Positions 55,615 through 64,000 of a DNA stretch of 64,000 bases are shown piece by piece. The stretch's first letter is position 1; every line of letters begins with the position of its first letter. Below the pieces are notes generated by a model. That model was not told the origin of the DNA. It worked only from the letters and a program-made list of their open reading frames with translations, and searched no databases. The translations under genes were made by a program, and so were the position numbers. The DNA lies in assembly GCF_003946465.1 (NCBI RefSeq), contig NZ_RHOL01000010.1:1-64000 (forward strand). Reading direction: 5' to 3'. The stretch is from Lacticaseibacillus hegangensis. Lineage in GTDB: Bacteria; Bacillota; Bacilli; Lactobacillales; Lactobacillaceae.

Positions 55615-56247
55615 TTGATCACTAGTTATAACCAAACCGCCTGGGGCGACACGCTGATCGCGGTGCTGGCCCCAGATCAGGCTGATGAAGTCGTCAAGTC
55701 GGCAGAGCACATCACCGGTATCTACGACCAGCAGGGCCAGCCGCTCGGGTTCAACTTTTTCCAGGTGAGCGACATTGTGAGCGTCTCGGGCCAAGGTCAG
55801 GTCACGCTGGATGCGGACGCGCGCCGTCAGTTGAACGCCGCCATTACCGCGGCCGGCCTGCCAGGCGCTCTGCCGCTTGAAGACACCCCGAAGTTTGTGA
55901 TCGGCAAGATCATCGACTTCAAGGCCCACCCAAAGTCCGACCACTTACACATCACCAAGGTCGACTTTGGCACCCACCAGGAGCAGATCGTCTGCGGCGC
56001 GCCGAACGCGGCACTGGGCGAAACCGTCGTGGCGGCGCTGCCTGGGGCAATGATGCCGGACGGCAAAATCATTTGGCCAGGCGAGCTGATGGGCGTCGAA
56101 AGTGATGGCATGCTGAGCTCAGCCAAGGAGCTCGGGATTCCCGGCGCCTCCAACAAGCGCGGGATCTTGCTGATGCCGGATAGCATTCCGGCCGGCACCC
56201 CGTTCGATTTCAAAAAGGCCGAAGCCGTGGTTGCGGCTCAAGCATAA
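55615..56247 (+). CDS. ytpR: YtpR family tRNA-binding protein
   Basis: 210 aa. A variable N-terminal domain is followed by an EMAP/PheT-type tRNA-binding OB domain (about 100-200, PKSDHLHITKVDFGTHQEQIV quoted in part, and ESDGMLSSAKELGIPG). The start is TTG at 55615 after GAGGAAC. It is 21 bases after the thioredoxin gene. Its job is unknown beyond likely nucleic acid binding. Confidence 0.92.
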   Translation: MITSYNQTAWGDTLIAVLAPDQADEVVKSAEHITGIYDQQGQPLGFNFFQVSDIVSVSGQGQVTLDADARRQLNAAITAAGLPGALPLEDTPKFVIGKIIDFKAHPKSDHLHITKVDFGTHQEQIVCGAPNAALGETVVAALPGAMMPDGKIIWPGELMGVESDGMLSSAKELGIPGASNKRGILLMPDSIPAGTPFDFKKAEAVVAAQA

Positions 56248-56252
56248 AGTCA

Positions 56253-56278
56253 ACGACTCTCCTCGGAGGGCCGTTTTT
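56253..56278 (+). terminator. ytpR terminator
   Basis: ACGACTCTCC and GGAGGGCCGT pair with one mismatch and one G-T pair, then five T. Confidence 0.65.
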
Positions 56279-56367
56279 GTTTTGGCTCGGCAATGAAAAA
56301 TTGTCGCGTTGACGTGAAAATAAAGCTGGGCATTTTCATGAGGCCCGGCAGATTCAGCGCGCACGTA

Positions 56368-56376
56368 TGCTAAAAT
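56368..56376 (+). promoter_or_regulatory. extended -10 promoter of sftA
   Basis: ATGCTAAAAT holds TG, C, TAAAAT (56371-56376), about 34 bases before the ATG. No clear -35. Confidence 0.4.
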
Positions 56377-56409
56377 AAGCACAGAAACGATTTGGAAAGG
56401 GGCGAAGGC

Positions 56410-58599
56410 ATGGCACATTATGACGGACCAGTGTTTCATCGGCCAGAATCGCCCAAACCGGCGGCGTATCCGTTGCCGCCCCGCGGCCTGCGGCACCATG
56501 AAGCCAAACCCGCCACGCCGCAGTCTGATTTGACTGTGGCGCCAATGGACGCCCTGGCCACGCCGGACAGTGTGGCCAAGCGCCGGCGCGAGAACCAGGT
56601 GGATTACCTGAAAATTGTGCAGGCGCTGACGGTGGCGCCTGACCGGCTGTACGTGCTCGACGACGGCAGCGCAGACGCGCCATGGGCGCAGCCGGCGCCA
56701 GAAGCGGAAGACGCCGATGACTTGAGCTCAGCAAATGACGATTCTGCTGGGTCCCGTGAAGCCCTTGCGTCGACCACCACAACGGACGCGCAGCCGCAAC
56801 GCGACAAGACGCAGGCAACACGGGTGCCTGAATCCGCCGCACCAGCCGATGAGCATCCAGAAGACGAGCCAGAAACGCCGCTGGCCGCTGATATTGATCC
56901 GCAGACAGTCGACCGCGAGCTTGCTCAAACCACACCGTTGACGGAGGTCAAAACCGCAGACGGCCACGTCCCGGCGACGGTGTCGGAACTGCTGACGACC
57001 CCCGCGGCCAGCCAGGCGGCCGCACCGCCAAGGCCGCACAGGACGTCGACGCGGCCGGATCCGCGTGCGGTGGCCGGCAGTGTGCGCAGCTTTTTGGCGG
57101 GGCAAAAGCCTCGTTCAGACGAGCGGCGCAGTGAGGACCCACCAGTGGCTGCTTCAGCCCAGACGCAGGGACAGCTTGCAGCTTATCAGCTGCCGCCGCT
57201 GTCCCTGCTCAAGCCGCCTGTGCAGGCGGACGCTGCGGTCCAGCGCGCGTGGGTCGACAAGCAAACCGCGCAGCTGGATGCCGCGCTGGCCAATTTTCAC
57301 GTGGATGCGCATGTGGTCACCAGCACCGTGGGGCCGACCGTGACGCAGTACCAACTGCGCTTGGCGCCAGGGGTGAAGGTCAGCAAGATCACCAACTTGC
57401 AGGACGACTTGAAGCTAGCGCTGGCGGCGCGCGATATCCGCATCGAGGCGCCGATTCCTGGCCACAGCACGGTCGGCATTGAGGTGCCCAACCAAAAGGC
57501 GCGGCCGGTGATGCTCAAGGAAATTTTGGCGGCACCGGCGTTTCGTGATGCGAAGTCGCCGCTGACCATCGCCCTTGGGGTGAACCTGTTTGGCCAGCCG
57601 GTGGTCGCCAATTTGGCCAACATGCCGCACGGGCTGATCGCCGGCGCAACCGGGGCGGGTAAGTCCGTTTTCATCAACAGTCTGATCACGTCGCTCCTGT
57701 ACAAGGCGACGCCGCAGCAGGTACGCCTGCTGTTGATCGACCCCAAGGCGGTGGAGCTGGCCGTGTACGATGGCTTGCCGCACCTGGTGGCGCCAGTGGT
57801 ATCCGATTCGAAAAGTGCCAGTGCGGCCCTGAAGTGGGTCGTGGACGAAATGGAACGCCGCTACGAAAAAATGGCGGCAGCGCATGCCCGCAGCCTGGCG
57901 CAGTTCAACGCGGTGGCGCGGCAGCACGGCAAGGACAGTCTGGTCATGCCGAGCATCGTCGTGATCATCGACGAGCTGGCCGACCTGATGCTGGTCGCCG
58001 CCAGCGAGATTCAAGATTATATCGCCCGGATCACGGCCAAGGCGCGGGCGGCGGGCATTCACCTGATTGTCGCCACGCAGCGGCCGAGCGTGGACGTTAT
58101 CACCGGGACGATCAAGAACAACATTCCAACGCGGATCGCTTTCATGGTGGCCAGCCAGTTCGACTCGCGCACCATCATCGACCACGCCGGCGCGGAAAAT
58201 TTGCTGGGGCGCGGCGACATGCTGTATCTCGGCAATGGCGCGAGTCAGCCGATTCGACTGCAAGGCGCGTTTATCGACTCGGAGCTCGAGCAGGTGACCG
58301 CTTTTGTGCGGCAGCAGCAGCCGCCGCAATACCTGTTTGACCCGCACCAACTGGTGAAAAAGGCGCAGGCCATCGAAGCGCAGGACGACTTGTTCCCACA
58401 AGTGCTAAAATATGTGGCGGCGGCTGATACCGTCTCGACTTCGGCGCTGCAACGCCAGTTTAGCATTGGCTACAACCGGGCAGCCAAGCTCATCGACGAG
58501 CTGACTGACCGTCATTACATATCCGCGCAAAATGGCGCTAAGCCGCGCGACGTGTACATTAACAAACAAGATCTGCCGACGCCTCATGACGCCGGCTGA
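56410..58599 (+). CDS. sftA: soluble DNA translocase SftA (FtsK/SpoIIIE family)
   Basis: 729 aa without membrane helices, so it is the soluble SftA (YtpS) type rather than membrane-bound SpoIIIE. Residues 1-270 are low-complexity, rich in Pro, Ala, Thr, Asp and Glu. The alpha and beta motor domains follow, with Walker A AGATGAGKSVFIN and Walker B VVIIDELADLM. The C-terminal gamma winged helix (from about 665) recognises polar DNA motifs. It clears DNA from the closing septum. The ATG at 56410 has GGAAAGGGG before it. murC follows after 23 bases. Confidence 0.93.
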   Translation: MAHYDGPVFHRPESPKPAAYPLPPRGLRHHEAKPATPQSDLTVAPMDALATPDSVAKRRRENQVDYLKIVQALTVAPDRLYVLDDGSADAPWAQPAPEAEDADDLSSANDDSAGSREALASTTTTDAQPQRDKTQATRVPESAAPADEHPEDEPETPLAADIDPQTVDRELAQTTPLTEVKTADGHVPATVSELLTTPAASQAAAPPRPHRTSTRPDPRAVAGSVRSFLAGQKPRSDERRSEDPPVAASAQTQGQLAAYQLPPLSLLKPPVQADAAVQRAWVDKQTAQLDAALANFHVDAHVVTSTVGPTVTQYQLRLAPGVKVSKITNLQDDLKLALAARDIRIEAPIPGHSTVGIEVPNQKARPVMLKEILAAPAFRDAKSPLTIALGVNLFGQPVVANLANMPHGLIAGATGAGKSVFINSLITSLLYKATPQQVRLLLIDPKAVELAVYDGLPHLVAPVVSDSKSASAALKWVVDEMERRYEKMAAAHARSLAQFNAVARQHGKDSLVMPSIVVIIDELADLMLVAASEIQDYIARITAKARAAGIHLIVATQRPSVDVITGTIKNNIPTRIAFMVASQFDSRTIIDHAGAENLLGRGDMLYLGNGASQPIRLQGAFIDSELEQVTAFVRQQQPPQYLFDPHQLVKKAQAIEAQDDLFPQVLKYVAAADTVSTSALQRQFSIGYNRAAKLIDELTDRHYISAQNGAKPRDVYINKQDLPTPHDAG

Positions 58600-58622
58600 A
58601 GCTGAAAGGGTAGACACAGACA

Positions 58623-59933
58623 ATGACAGAGGAAATCGATTATTTCATCGGGATCAAAGGTTCAGGGATGAGTGCCTTGGCACTGATCCTTCACGATTTG
58701 GGCCACACAGTGCTGGGCTCTGACATCACGCAGTTCACCTTCACCCAGCGCGGGCCTGAGTCTGCCGGGATCAAGATGCTGCCGTTTGACGCGGACAACA
58801 TTAAGCCAGGTTACACCATCATTTGCGGCAACAGTTTCACTGACGAGCACCCCGAAGTGCGTCGCGCCAAGGAGCTGGGCCTGCCATTTTTCCGGTATCA
58901 CGAGTACCTGGGCAAGCTGCTGGAAAATTACACCAGCATCGGCGTGGCCGGCGCCCACGGCAAGACCTCGACCACTGGGCTGTTGGCTCACACGCTGAGC
59001 GGCATCGACAAGACCTCGTATCTGATCGGTGACGGCACCGGCAAGGGCACGAAAGACTCGAAGTTCTTCGTGTTCGAGGCGGACGAGTATCGCCGGCACT
59101 TTTTGGCCTATCACCCGGACTACCTCATCGCAACGAACATCGATTTCGATCACCCGGATTACTACACCGGGATCGAAGACGTGTACGACGCGTTTGAAAC
59201 GGAAGCCAGCCAGGTCAAAAAGGCCATTTTTGCCTGGGGCGACGACAAGTGGCTGCGCAAGCTGACGGCCAAGGTGCCGATTTACTACTACGGCCTCTCT
59301 GACGAAGATGATTATCAGGCCAAAAACGTTGAGCGGACCACCGAGGGCTCAGGCTTTGACGCCTATCACGACGGCCAAAAAATCGGGCACTTCTTCGTGC
59401 CGCTGTTCGGCGAGCACAGTGTCCTGAACGCGCTGGCCGTGGTGGCGGTCAGCGATGCCGAAGGCCTGAACCCGGACTACATTGCCCGCGAGCTGGCCGG
59501 CTTCAAGGGCGTCAAGCGGCGTTTTTCCGAAACTGACGTCAAGGGCACGGTCATCATCGATGATTATGCGCACCATCCAAATGAAATCAAAGCCACACTG
59601 GATGCGGCTCGTCAGAAGTTTCCAGACAAGGAAATCGTGGCGGTGTTCCAGCCGCACACCTTCTCGCGGACCATTGCCTACCTTGACGAATTTGCCGCGG
59701 TTCTGAACACGGCCGATTCGGTTTTCGTCACGCCAATCTTTAGCTCCGCGCGGGAAACGTCCGGCTCGGTTTCGGCTGAGGACGTGGTCGCCAAGATTCA
59801 AAAGGGCGGCCAGGTGCTGCACCTGGAAGACGTGTCGCCGCTGCTGGACCACAAGGACGGTGTGCTGGTCTTCATGGGCGCCGGCGACGTCCAAAAGTAC
59901 GAAACGGCCTTCAAAGACCTGCTGAACAAGTAG
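58623..59933 (+). CDS. murC: UDP-N-acetylmuramate-L-alanine ligase
   Basis: 436 aa cytoplasmic ligase that adds the first amino acid of the wall peptide. The N-terminal Rossmann loop [11 protein letters not shown], the ATP loop [13 protein letters not shown], the [10 protein letters not shown] stretch and [11 protein letters not shown] are typical. It has its own ribosome site and a terminator after it. Its place next to sftA is conserved in Firmicutes. Confidence 0.97.
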   Translation: MTEEIDYFIGIKGSGMSALALILHDLGHTVLGSDITQFTFTQRGPESAGIKMLPFDADNIKPGYTIICGNSFTDEHPEVRRAKELGLPFFRYHEYLGKLLENYTSIGVAGAHGKTSTTGLLAHTLSGIDKTSYLIGDGTGKGTKDSKFFVFEADEYRRHFLAYHPDYLIATNIDFDHPDYYTGIEDVYDAFETEASQVKKAIFAWGDDKWLRKLTAKVPIYYYGLSDEDDYQAKNVERTTEGSGFDAYHDGQKIGHFFVPLFGEHSVLNALAVVAVSDAEGLNPDYIARELAGFKGVKRRFSETDVKGTVIIDDYAHHPNEIKATLDAARQKFPDKEIVAVFQPHTFSRTIAYLDEFAAVLNTADSVFVTPIFSSARETSGSVSAEDVVAKIQKGGQVLHLEDVSPLLDHKDGVLVFMGAGDVQKYETAFKDLLNK

Positions 59934-59938
59934 CATGG

Positions 59939-59967
59939 ACACCATCTCGACTGAGATGGTGTTTTTT
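59939..59967 (+). terminator. murC terminator
   Basis: ACACCATCTC pairs with GAGATGGTGT around GACT, followed by six T. Confidence 0.93.
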
Positions 59968-60025
59968 GCCCAATGTGACACGGCGCGAACTCAGACTAAA
60001 GTCCAACTTGATTGCCCTTTGATTC

Positions 60026-60034
60026 TGTTATAAT
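60026..60034 (+). promoter_or_regulatory. extended -10 promoter of the Bax-inhibitor gene
   Basis: TGTTATAAT, with a consensus TATAAT at 60029-60034. A TTGATT at 60008-60013 lies 15 bp upstream, short for a -35. Confidence 0.6.
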
Positions 60035-60068
60035 AGAGCCAAGTTAGGTAACTGAAAGGAATGATTAC

Positions 60069-60782
60069 ATGCAAGAAGAACGGCGAGTGGTCAACGATTC
60101 TGGGATGACCAGATTCTTCAACAAGGTGTATTCCACCATGGGGCTGGGGCTGCTGGTGACGGCAGTGATCTCGTATCTGCTCGGGACGGTCTTTCTCCCG
60201 CAGTACGTCGGCTTCATCAGTGCCCACCCGATTATGTTCTACGTGCTGATCTTTCTCCCATTCATTTTGTCGTTCGGGGTCAGCAGCCGGCGTGCACAGG
60301 CCAATTCGGCATATGCAAGCTTGATGTTCTACCTGATCTCGGCGAGCTACGGCGTCACGTTCACGGTCATTTTGATGTCGTATCGGCAGTCGATCGTGGC
60401 GATTTCGTTTTTGACGACGGCGGTGATTTTCCTCACCATGTCTATTGTCGGTCGCACGACCCAGAAGGACTTGAGCCGCGCGGGGTCGATGGCGTTCACT
60501 GCGCTGATCGGCGTGATCGTGCTGAGCTTGATCAACATGTTCTTGGGGTCGACCGGCCTGATGTACCTGATCAGTTACGCGATTTTGATCATCTTCATCG
60601 TGATGACGGCGTTTGATACGCAAAAGCTCAAGCAGATTTACCTGACCGCGGACAGCCGCGGCGGCTACACGATCAACACCAATAGCCTGGCGGTTCAGGG
60701 TGCGTTGGCACTGTACCTGGATTTCCTGAACATTTTCCTGGTTCTGCTGCAGTTGTTCGGTGGGAGTTCAAACAGAAATTAA
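60069..60782 (+). CDS. Bax inhibitor-1/YccA family membrane protein
   Basis: 237 aa with seven hydrophobic helices. The BI-1 pattern (VYSTMGLGLLVTAVISYLLG near the start, and a final AVQGALALYLDFLNIFLVLLQ, in part) is clear. Bacterial members act as pH-gated calcium leak channels or interact with FtsH. GAAAGGAATG precedes the ATG. Its stop codon directly abuts repeat copy D, with no terminator between them. Confidence 0.9.
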   Translation: MQEERRVVNDSGMTRFFNKVYSTMGLGLLVTAVISYLLGTVFLPQYVGFISAHPIMFYVLIFLPFILSFGVSSRRAQANSAYASLMFYLISASYGVTFTVILMSYRQSIVAISFLTTAVIFLTMSIVGRTTQKDLSRAGSMAFTALIGVIVLSLINMFLGSTGLMYLISYAILIIFIVMTAFDTQKLKQIYLTADSRGGYTINTNSLAVQGALALYLDFLNIFLVLLQLFGGSSNRN

Positions 60783-60904
60783 GGTGCGAAGGACTGGCGC
60801 ACTTAGGCCGATGGCTAGCCTAGCCCAGTGGATTGCTCGCAAGGCGAGCGAGCCGCTGGGCGTAGCTAGACACTCGGCCGTTGCTAGTTCGTAGCCCGAT
60901 TTAA
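60783..60904 (+). repeat. structured intergenic repeat, copy D
   Basis: 122 nt starting one base after the stop of the Bax-inhibitor gene. Conserved blocks: GGTGCG, GCGCACTTAG, CGATGGCTAGCC, GTAGCTAGACAC, CGTTG and GTAGCCCGATT. P1 is GGACTGGC (60791-60798) with GCTAGTTC (60883-60890), paired throughout with two G-T wobbles. P2 is GGCCGA with TCGGCC. The inner arm has CTAGC/GCTAG and GCCCAG/CTGGGC and a GCTCGC/GCGAGC cap. Confidence 0.85.
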
Positions 60905-60908
60905 CTAT

Positions 60909-61034
60909 GGTGCGCAGGCTTGGCGTACTTAGCCTGACGATTAGCCTAGTCTAAGGCATTGCCGCCGTATTTTGGCGGCGAGGCCTTGGACGTAGCTAAG
61001 CGTTCAGGCGTTGCCAAGCCGGAGCCCGATTGAG
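60909..61034 (+). repeat. structured intergenic repeat, copy E
   Basis: 126 nt, tandem to copy D after four bases. P1 is GGCTTGGC (60917-60924) with GCCAAGCC (61013-61020). P2 is CCTGA with TCAGG. The inner arm pairs TTAGC with GCTAA and GTCTAAGGC with GCCTTGGAC (one G-T), capped by GCCGCC/GGCGGC. The CTAGC of other copies has become TTAGC, and its partner GCTAG has become GCTAA: a clear compensatory change. Confidence 0.87.
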
Positions 61035-61037
61035 ACC

Positions 61038-61066
61038 AAAGCCTTGCCCTCATGGTAAGGCCTTTT
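61038..61066 (+). terminator. terminator before polA
   Basis: CCTTGCC (61042-61048) pairs with GGTAAGG (61054-61060), followed by CCTTTTG. It lies just after repeat E and would end transcripts that read through the repeats. Confidence 0.7.
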
Positions 61067-61093
61067 GTCTACCCAAAAATCTCTGAGCGGGTC

Positions 61094-61102
61094 TGCTATA
61101 AT
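61094..61102 (+). promoter_or_regulatory. extended -10 promoter of polA
   Basis: TGCTATAAT, with a perfect TATAAT at 61097-61102, about 24 bases before the start codon. No -35 of note. Confidence 0.6.
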
Positions 61103-61125
61103 AAAGACCAGAACAGGAGGCAGCT

Positions 61126-63762
61126 ATGGCACAAGAAAAATTACTGCTGATCGACGGCAGCTCGCTCGCGTTTCGGGCGTTTTACGCAATGTACACGCAG
61201 ATGGACCGGTTTACCAATAAGGACGGGCTTCACACCAATGCGGTGATGACCTTTAACAACATGCTCGACAACGTGATGGCTGAGTTCAAGCCCCAGCACG
61301 TGCTGGTTGCGTTCGACAAAAGCGGCGGGACTTTTCGCACCAAGATGTTCGATGACTACAAGGGCCAGCGGCAAAAGGCCCCGTCAGAGTTCATCGAGCA
61401 GCTGCCATACATCAATGAGCTGCTGGAGGACCACGGCATTCGCCACTACGCCCTGCAGGACTACGAGGCCGATGACATCATCGGGACGCTGGCCCGCGAG
61501 GCCGAGGCCCGCGGCTGGCACGCCGACATTATCACCGGCGACCGCGATCTGACGCAGCTGGCGACCGACAATGTCACGGTTCAGGTGACGCGCAAGGGGG
61601 TCGGCGAGCTGGAACCGTTCACGCCCGCCCACATTGAGGACACCATGGGCCTGAAGCCAAAGCAGATCATCGACCTCAAGGGCCTGATGGGAGACACCTC
61701 AGACAACTATCCGGGCGTCACTAAGGTCGGCGAAAAAACCGCGCTCAAGCTGCTCCACCAGTTCGGCTCGATCGACAACCTGTACAAGAACATCGATGAC
61801 CTGAAGCCGAGCAAAATGAAGGAGAACCTGATCAATGACCACGACCAAGCCATCATGAGCCAAACGCTGGCGACCATCGATCAAGATGCCCCCATCGAAA
61901 TTGGCCTGGATGACCTTGCCTACAAGGGGCCGGACATCGAAAAGCTCCGCGACCTGTACACGCGCCTCGATATGCGCCAGGCGCTGAAGAAGCTGCCCGG
62001 GGATGCGACGCAGGAGCCAAAGAAAAACCTGCATTACGTCGTGCTGACCGACGCCAACTTGGACCAGCTGCCCAAGACCAACCTGCCGGTGGCGTTTGAA
62101 ATTGAAATGCTTGACGACAACTACCATGTGTCGCCGCAAATCGGCTTTTTCATCGGCACCAAGGACGAAACCTATGTCTCAACCGACGTGACGCTGCTGA
62201 CGCTCAAGCCGCTGGCAAGCTGGCTGGCGAGCCACGAGCTGGCAGTGTTTGACGCCAAGCGCAACCTGGTAGCGGCCAACCGGCTGGACCTTAAGCTGCC
62301 TAAAATCGGATTCGACGTCCTGCTGGCGTCTTATTTGCTGAACCCGGATCAAAACAGCAACGACTTCGGCCAAATCGCCGAGGATCACGATTACACGCTG
62401 CCGCTGGACGCAGATGTATACGGCAAAGGGGCTAAGCGCCAGGTGCCGGACGACGAGAAGCTGTTCACGCACTTTGCGGAAAAGGCTCAGGCCATTTTGA
62501 CGCTGCGGCCGCACCTGCTGAAGGACCTCGACGATCAGGATCAGACTAAGTTGTTTGCCGACATGGAAATGCCGCTGGCCAAGGTACTGGCCCGCATGGA
62601 AATCGCTGGCATCGTGCTGGATCAGCCCAAGCTCACGGAAATGGGCGACCAGTGGACGAGCACCATGCATGTTCTCGAGGAAAAGATTTACGGCGAGGCC
62701 GGGCTCAAGTTCAACCTGAATTCGCCCAAGCAGCTGGGCGAAGTGTTGTTTGAAAAGCTCAACTTGCCGGTCATCAAAAAAACCAAGACGGGGTATTCGA
62801 CCTCGGTCGATGTGCTGGAACAACTGAAATCCGCCAGCCCAATCGTCCAGGACATTCTGGACTACCGCACGGTGGCCAAGCTGCAGTCGACCTATGTGGC
62901 GGGCCTGCTTAAGGCCGTGCTGCCTGATGGCAAGATCCACACGCGCTACCTGCAGACGTTGACGGCGACGGGCCGCCTGTCTTCCGTTGACCCGAACATG
63001 CAAAACATTCCGGCCCGCGATGAAGGCAAGCAGGTGCGTCAGGCCTTCGTGCCGAGTCAGCCGGGCTGGCAGATTTTTTCATCCGACTACTCACAAATCG
63101 AACTGCGCGTGTTGGCGCACATTTCCGGCGATAAGAATATGCAGGAGGCCTTCAAGGAAGACCGCGACATTCATGCCAACACCGCGATGAAGATTTTTGA
63201 CCTGGATTCGCCGGATCAGGTCACGCCGGACATGCGCCGGCAGGCCAAGGCCACCAACTTCGGGATCGTTTACGGCATCTCCGATTTTGGGCTGGCCAAA
63301 AACATTGGCATCACGCGCCCGCAAGCTAAGGCCTTCATCGACGGTTACTTCGCCCAGTACCCACAGGTCCACGATTACATGGACAAGATGGTTGCCACTG
63401 CCCGCGAAAAAGGCTACGTCGAAACGCTGTTCCACCGCCGCCGTTACCTGAACGACATCCACTCGCGCAACTTCAACCTGCGCCAGTTTGCCGAGCGCAC
63501 CGCGATGAACACGCCGATTCAAGGCAGCGCGGCCGACATCATCAAGGTCGCGATGATCCGCATGCAGCAAATGCTTGATGAGCATCATCTGCAGTCGCGC
63601 ATGCTGCTGCAGGTCCACGATGAACTGATTTTTGAGGGGCCCGCTGAGGAAATGGCGCAACTCGCCGCCCTGGTGCCCAAGGTGATGGATTCGGCAGTGG
63701 CGCTGGACGTGCCGCTGAAGGTGGAAAGCCACTACGGCAACACGTGGTTTGATGCCAAATAA
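61126..63762 (+). CDS. polA: DNA polymerase I
   Basis: 878 aa. An N-terminal 5'-3' exonuclease (about 1-290, LLIDGSSLAFRAFYA and DYEADDIIGTLA) is followed by a 3'-5' exonuclease-like domain (about 300-470) and the polymerase. Polymerase motifs are DYSQIELRVLAH (A), RRQAKATNFGIVYG (B) and VHDELIFE (C). The exonuclease-like domain has FEIEML where active enzymes have an F-D-T-E pattern, so proofreading is probably lost, as in Bacillus. AGGAGG lies before the ATG. mutM follows after 22 bases. Confidence 0.97.
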   Translation: MAQEKLLLIDGSSLAFRAFYAMYTQMDRFTNKDGLHTNAVMTFNNMLDNVMAEFKPQHVLVAFDKSGGTFRTKMFDDYKGQRQKAPSEFIEQLPYINELLEDHGIRHYALQDYEADDIIGTLAREAEARGWHADIITGDRDLTQLATDNVTVQVTRKGVGELEPFTPAHIEDTMGLKPKQIIDLKGLMGDTSDNYPGVTKVGEKTALKLLHQFGSIDNLYKNIDDLKPSKMKENLINDHDQAIMSQTLATIDQDAPIEIGLDDLAYKGPDIEKLRDLYTRLDMRQALKKLPGDATQEPKKNLHYVVLTDANLDQLPKTNLPVAFEIEMLDDNYHVSPQIGFFIGTKDETYVSTDVTLLTLKPLASWLASHELAVFDAKRNLVAANRLDLKLPKIGFDVLLASYLLNPDQNSNDFGQIAEDHDYTLPLDADVYGKGAKRQVPDDEKLFTHFAEKAQAILTLRPHLLKDLDDQDQTKLFADMEMPLAKVLARMEIAGIVLDQPKLTEMGDQWTSTMHVLEEKIYGEAGLKFNLNSPKQLGEVLFEKLNLPVIKKTKTGYSTSVDVLEQLKSASPIVQDILDYRTVAKLQSTYVAGLLKAVLPDGKIHTRYLQTLTATGRLSSVDPNMQNIPARDEGKQVRQAFVPSQPGWQIFSSDYSQIELRVLAHISGDKNMQEAFKEDRDIHANTAMKIFDLDSPDQVTPDMRRQAKATNFGIVYGISDFGLAKNIGITRPQAKAFIDGYFAQYPQVHDYMDKMVATAREKGYVETLFHRRRYLNDIHSRNFNLRQFAERTAMNTPIQGSAADIIKVAMIRMQQMLDEHHLQSRMLLQVHDELIFEGPAEEMAQLAALVPKVMDSAVALDVPLKVESHYGNTWFDAK

Positions 63763-63784
63763 AAGATGAGGAAGGCCCTGTTTT

Positions 63785-64000
63785 ATGCCAGAACTACCGG
63801 AAGTAGAAAATGTGCGCCTTGGCCTGACGCGGCTGATCGTCGGCAAAACGGTCCAAAAAGTGACCACAGATTGGGAGAAGATCCTGATTGGCGGTGCCTT
63901 GCACTTCAACCAGGCGCTGAAGGGCGCAACCATCGAAAAAATCGATCGGCGGGGTAAATACCTGCTGATCCGCTTTGACAACGACGTGACCTTGGTGTCG
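63785..64000 (+). CDS. mutM: formamidopyrimidine-DNA glycosylase (5' part)
   Basis: The first 72 codons only; the gene runs past the window. MPELPEVENVRLGL has the catalytic N-terminal Pro2 and Glu3 of Fpg/MutM, which removes 8-oxoguanine. IDRRGKYLLIRF follows the usual spacing. It lies in the same direction as polA, and the polA-mutM pair is common in Firmicutes. Confidence 0.93.
   Translation, partial: MPELPEVENVRLGLTRLIVGKTVQKVTTDWEKILIGGALHFNQALKGATIEKIDRRGKYLLIRFDNDVTLVS

Overview
The window is ordinary chromosome from a GC-rich member of the Lactobacillaceae, probably Lacticaseibacillus or a close relative. That placement is inferred from family content and order: ClpE under CtsR and HrcA, spx next to mecA, tRNA-Gly/T-box/argS/argR, a class 1A PyrD, a DUF1827 protein, the ptsH-ptsI pair, the hit/ecsAB locus and the ytpP/ytpR/sftA/murC run. 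No phage, plasmid, insertion sequence or CRISPR array is visible. Most intergenic gaps are short and many carry hairpin terminators, often bidirectional.

Layout. 1-11.4 kb: recX, a DUF402 phosphatase, an effector-binding protein with an acetyltransferase, a TMEM175-like channel, an AI-2E-type permease, a CNNM-type transporter, prfC, an SseB-like protein, a MucBP/SLAP-like protein and a DUF1827 protein. 11.4-17.2 kb: clpE with a dual heat-shock operator, ptsHI and a ROK sugar kinase. 17.3-28.6 kb: an eleven-gene purine operon (purEKCSQLFMNHD) behind a PurBox-like promoter; purB is not in it. 28.7-34.5 kb: nrdG and a Bce-type antimicrobial-peptide sensing and detoxification module (kinase, regulator, ABC ATPase, permease). 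34.5-40.3 kb: metallo-hydrolase, spx, mecA, serine dehydratase, pyrD and a HicB-like gene with a small membrane protein. 40.4-46.4 kb: tRNA-Gly(CCC), T-box/argS/argR, a pseudouridine synthase and a class A PBP. 46.4-64 kb: YhaM exonuclease, oligo-1,6-glucosidase, PrsA, HIT, EcsAB, TrmB, thioredoxin, YtpR, SftA, MurC, a Bax-inhibitor homologue, PolA and the start of mutM.

How the genes work together. HPr and EI are the common phosphorelay for sugar import. Spx, MecA and ClpE are parts of one stress-proteolysis circuit. The Bce-type kinase and regulator lie divergent from the transporter they probably control. PrsA and the class A PBP act outside the membrane on secretion and wall synthesis. 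SftA, MurC and PolA serve division, wall and replication.

The most unusual signal is a family of structured intergenic repeats of about 120 nt. There are five full copies and one internally deleted copy, at three places (1587-1822, 36814-36982, 60783-61034). All lie on the + strand just after a stop codon or terminator. The single-stranded blocks (GGTGCG, CTTAG, CGTTG, CCCGATT) are conserved, while the helices differ in sequence between copies and stay paired. I do not recognise this family. It looks like a selected RNA fold and is the best candidate here for something undescribed.
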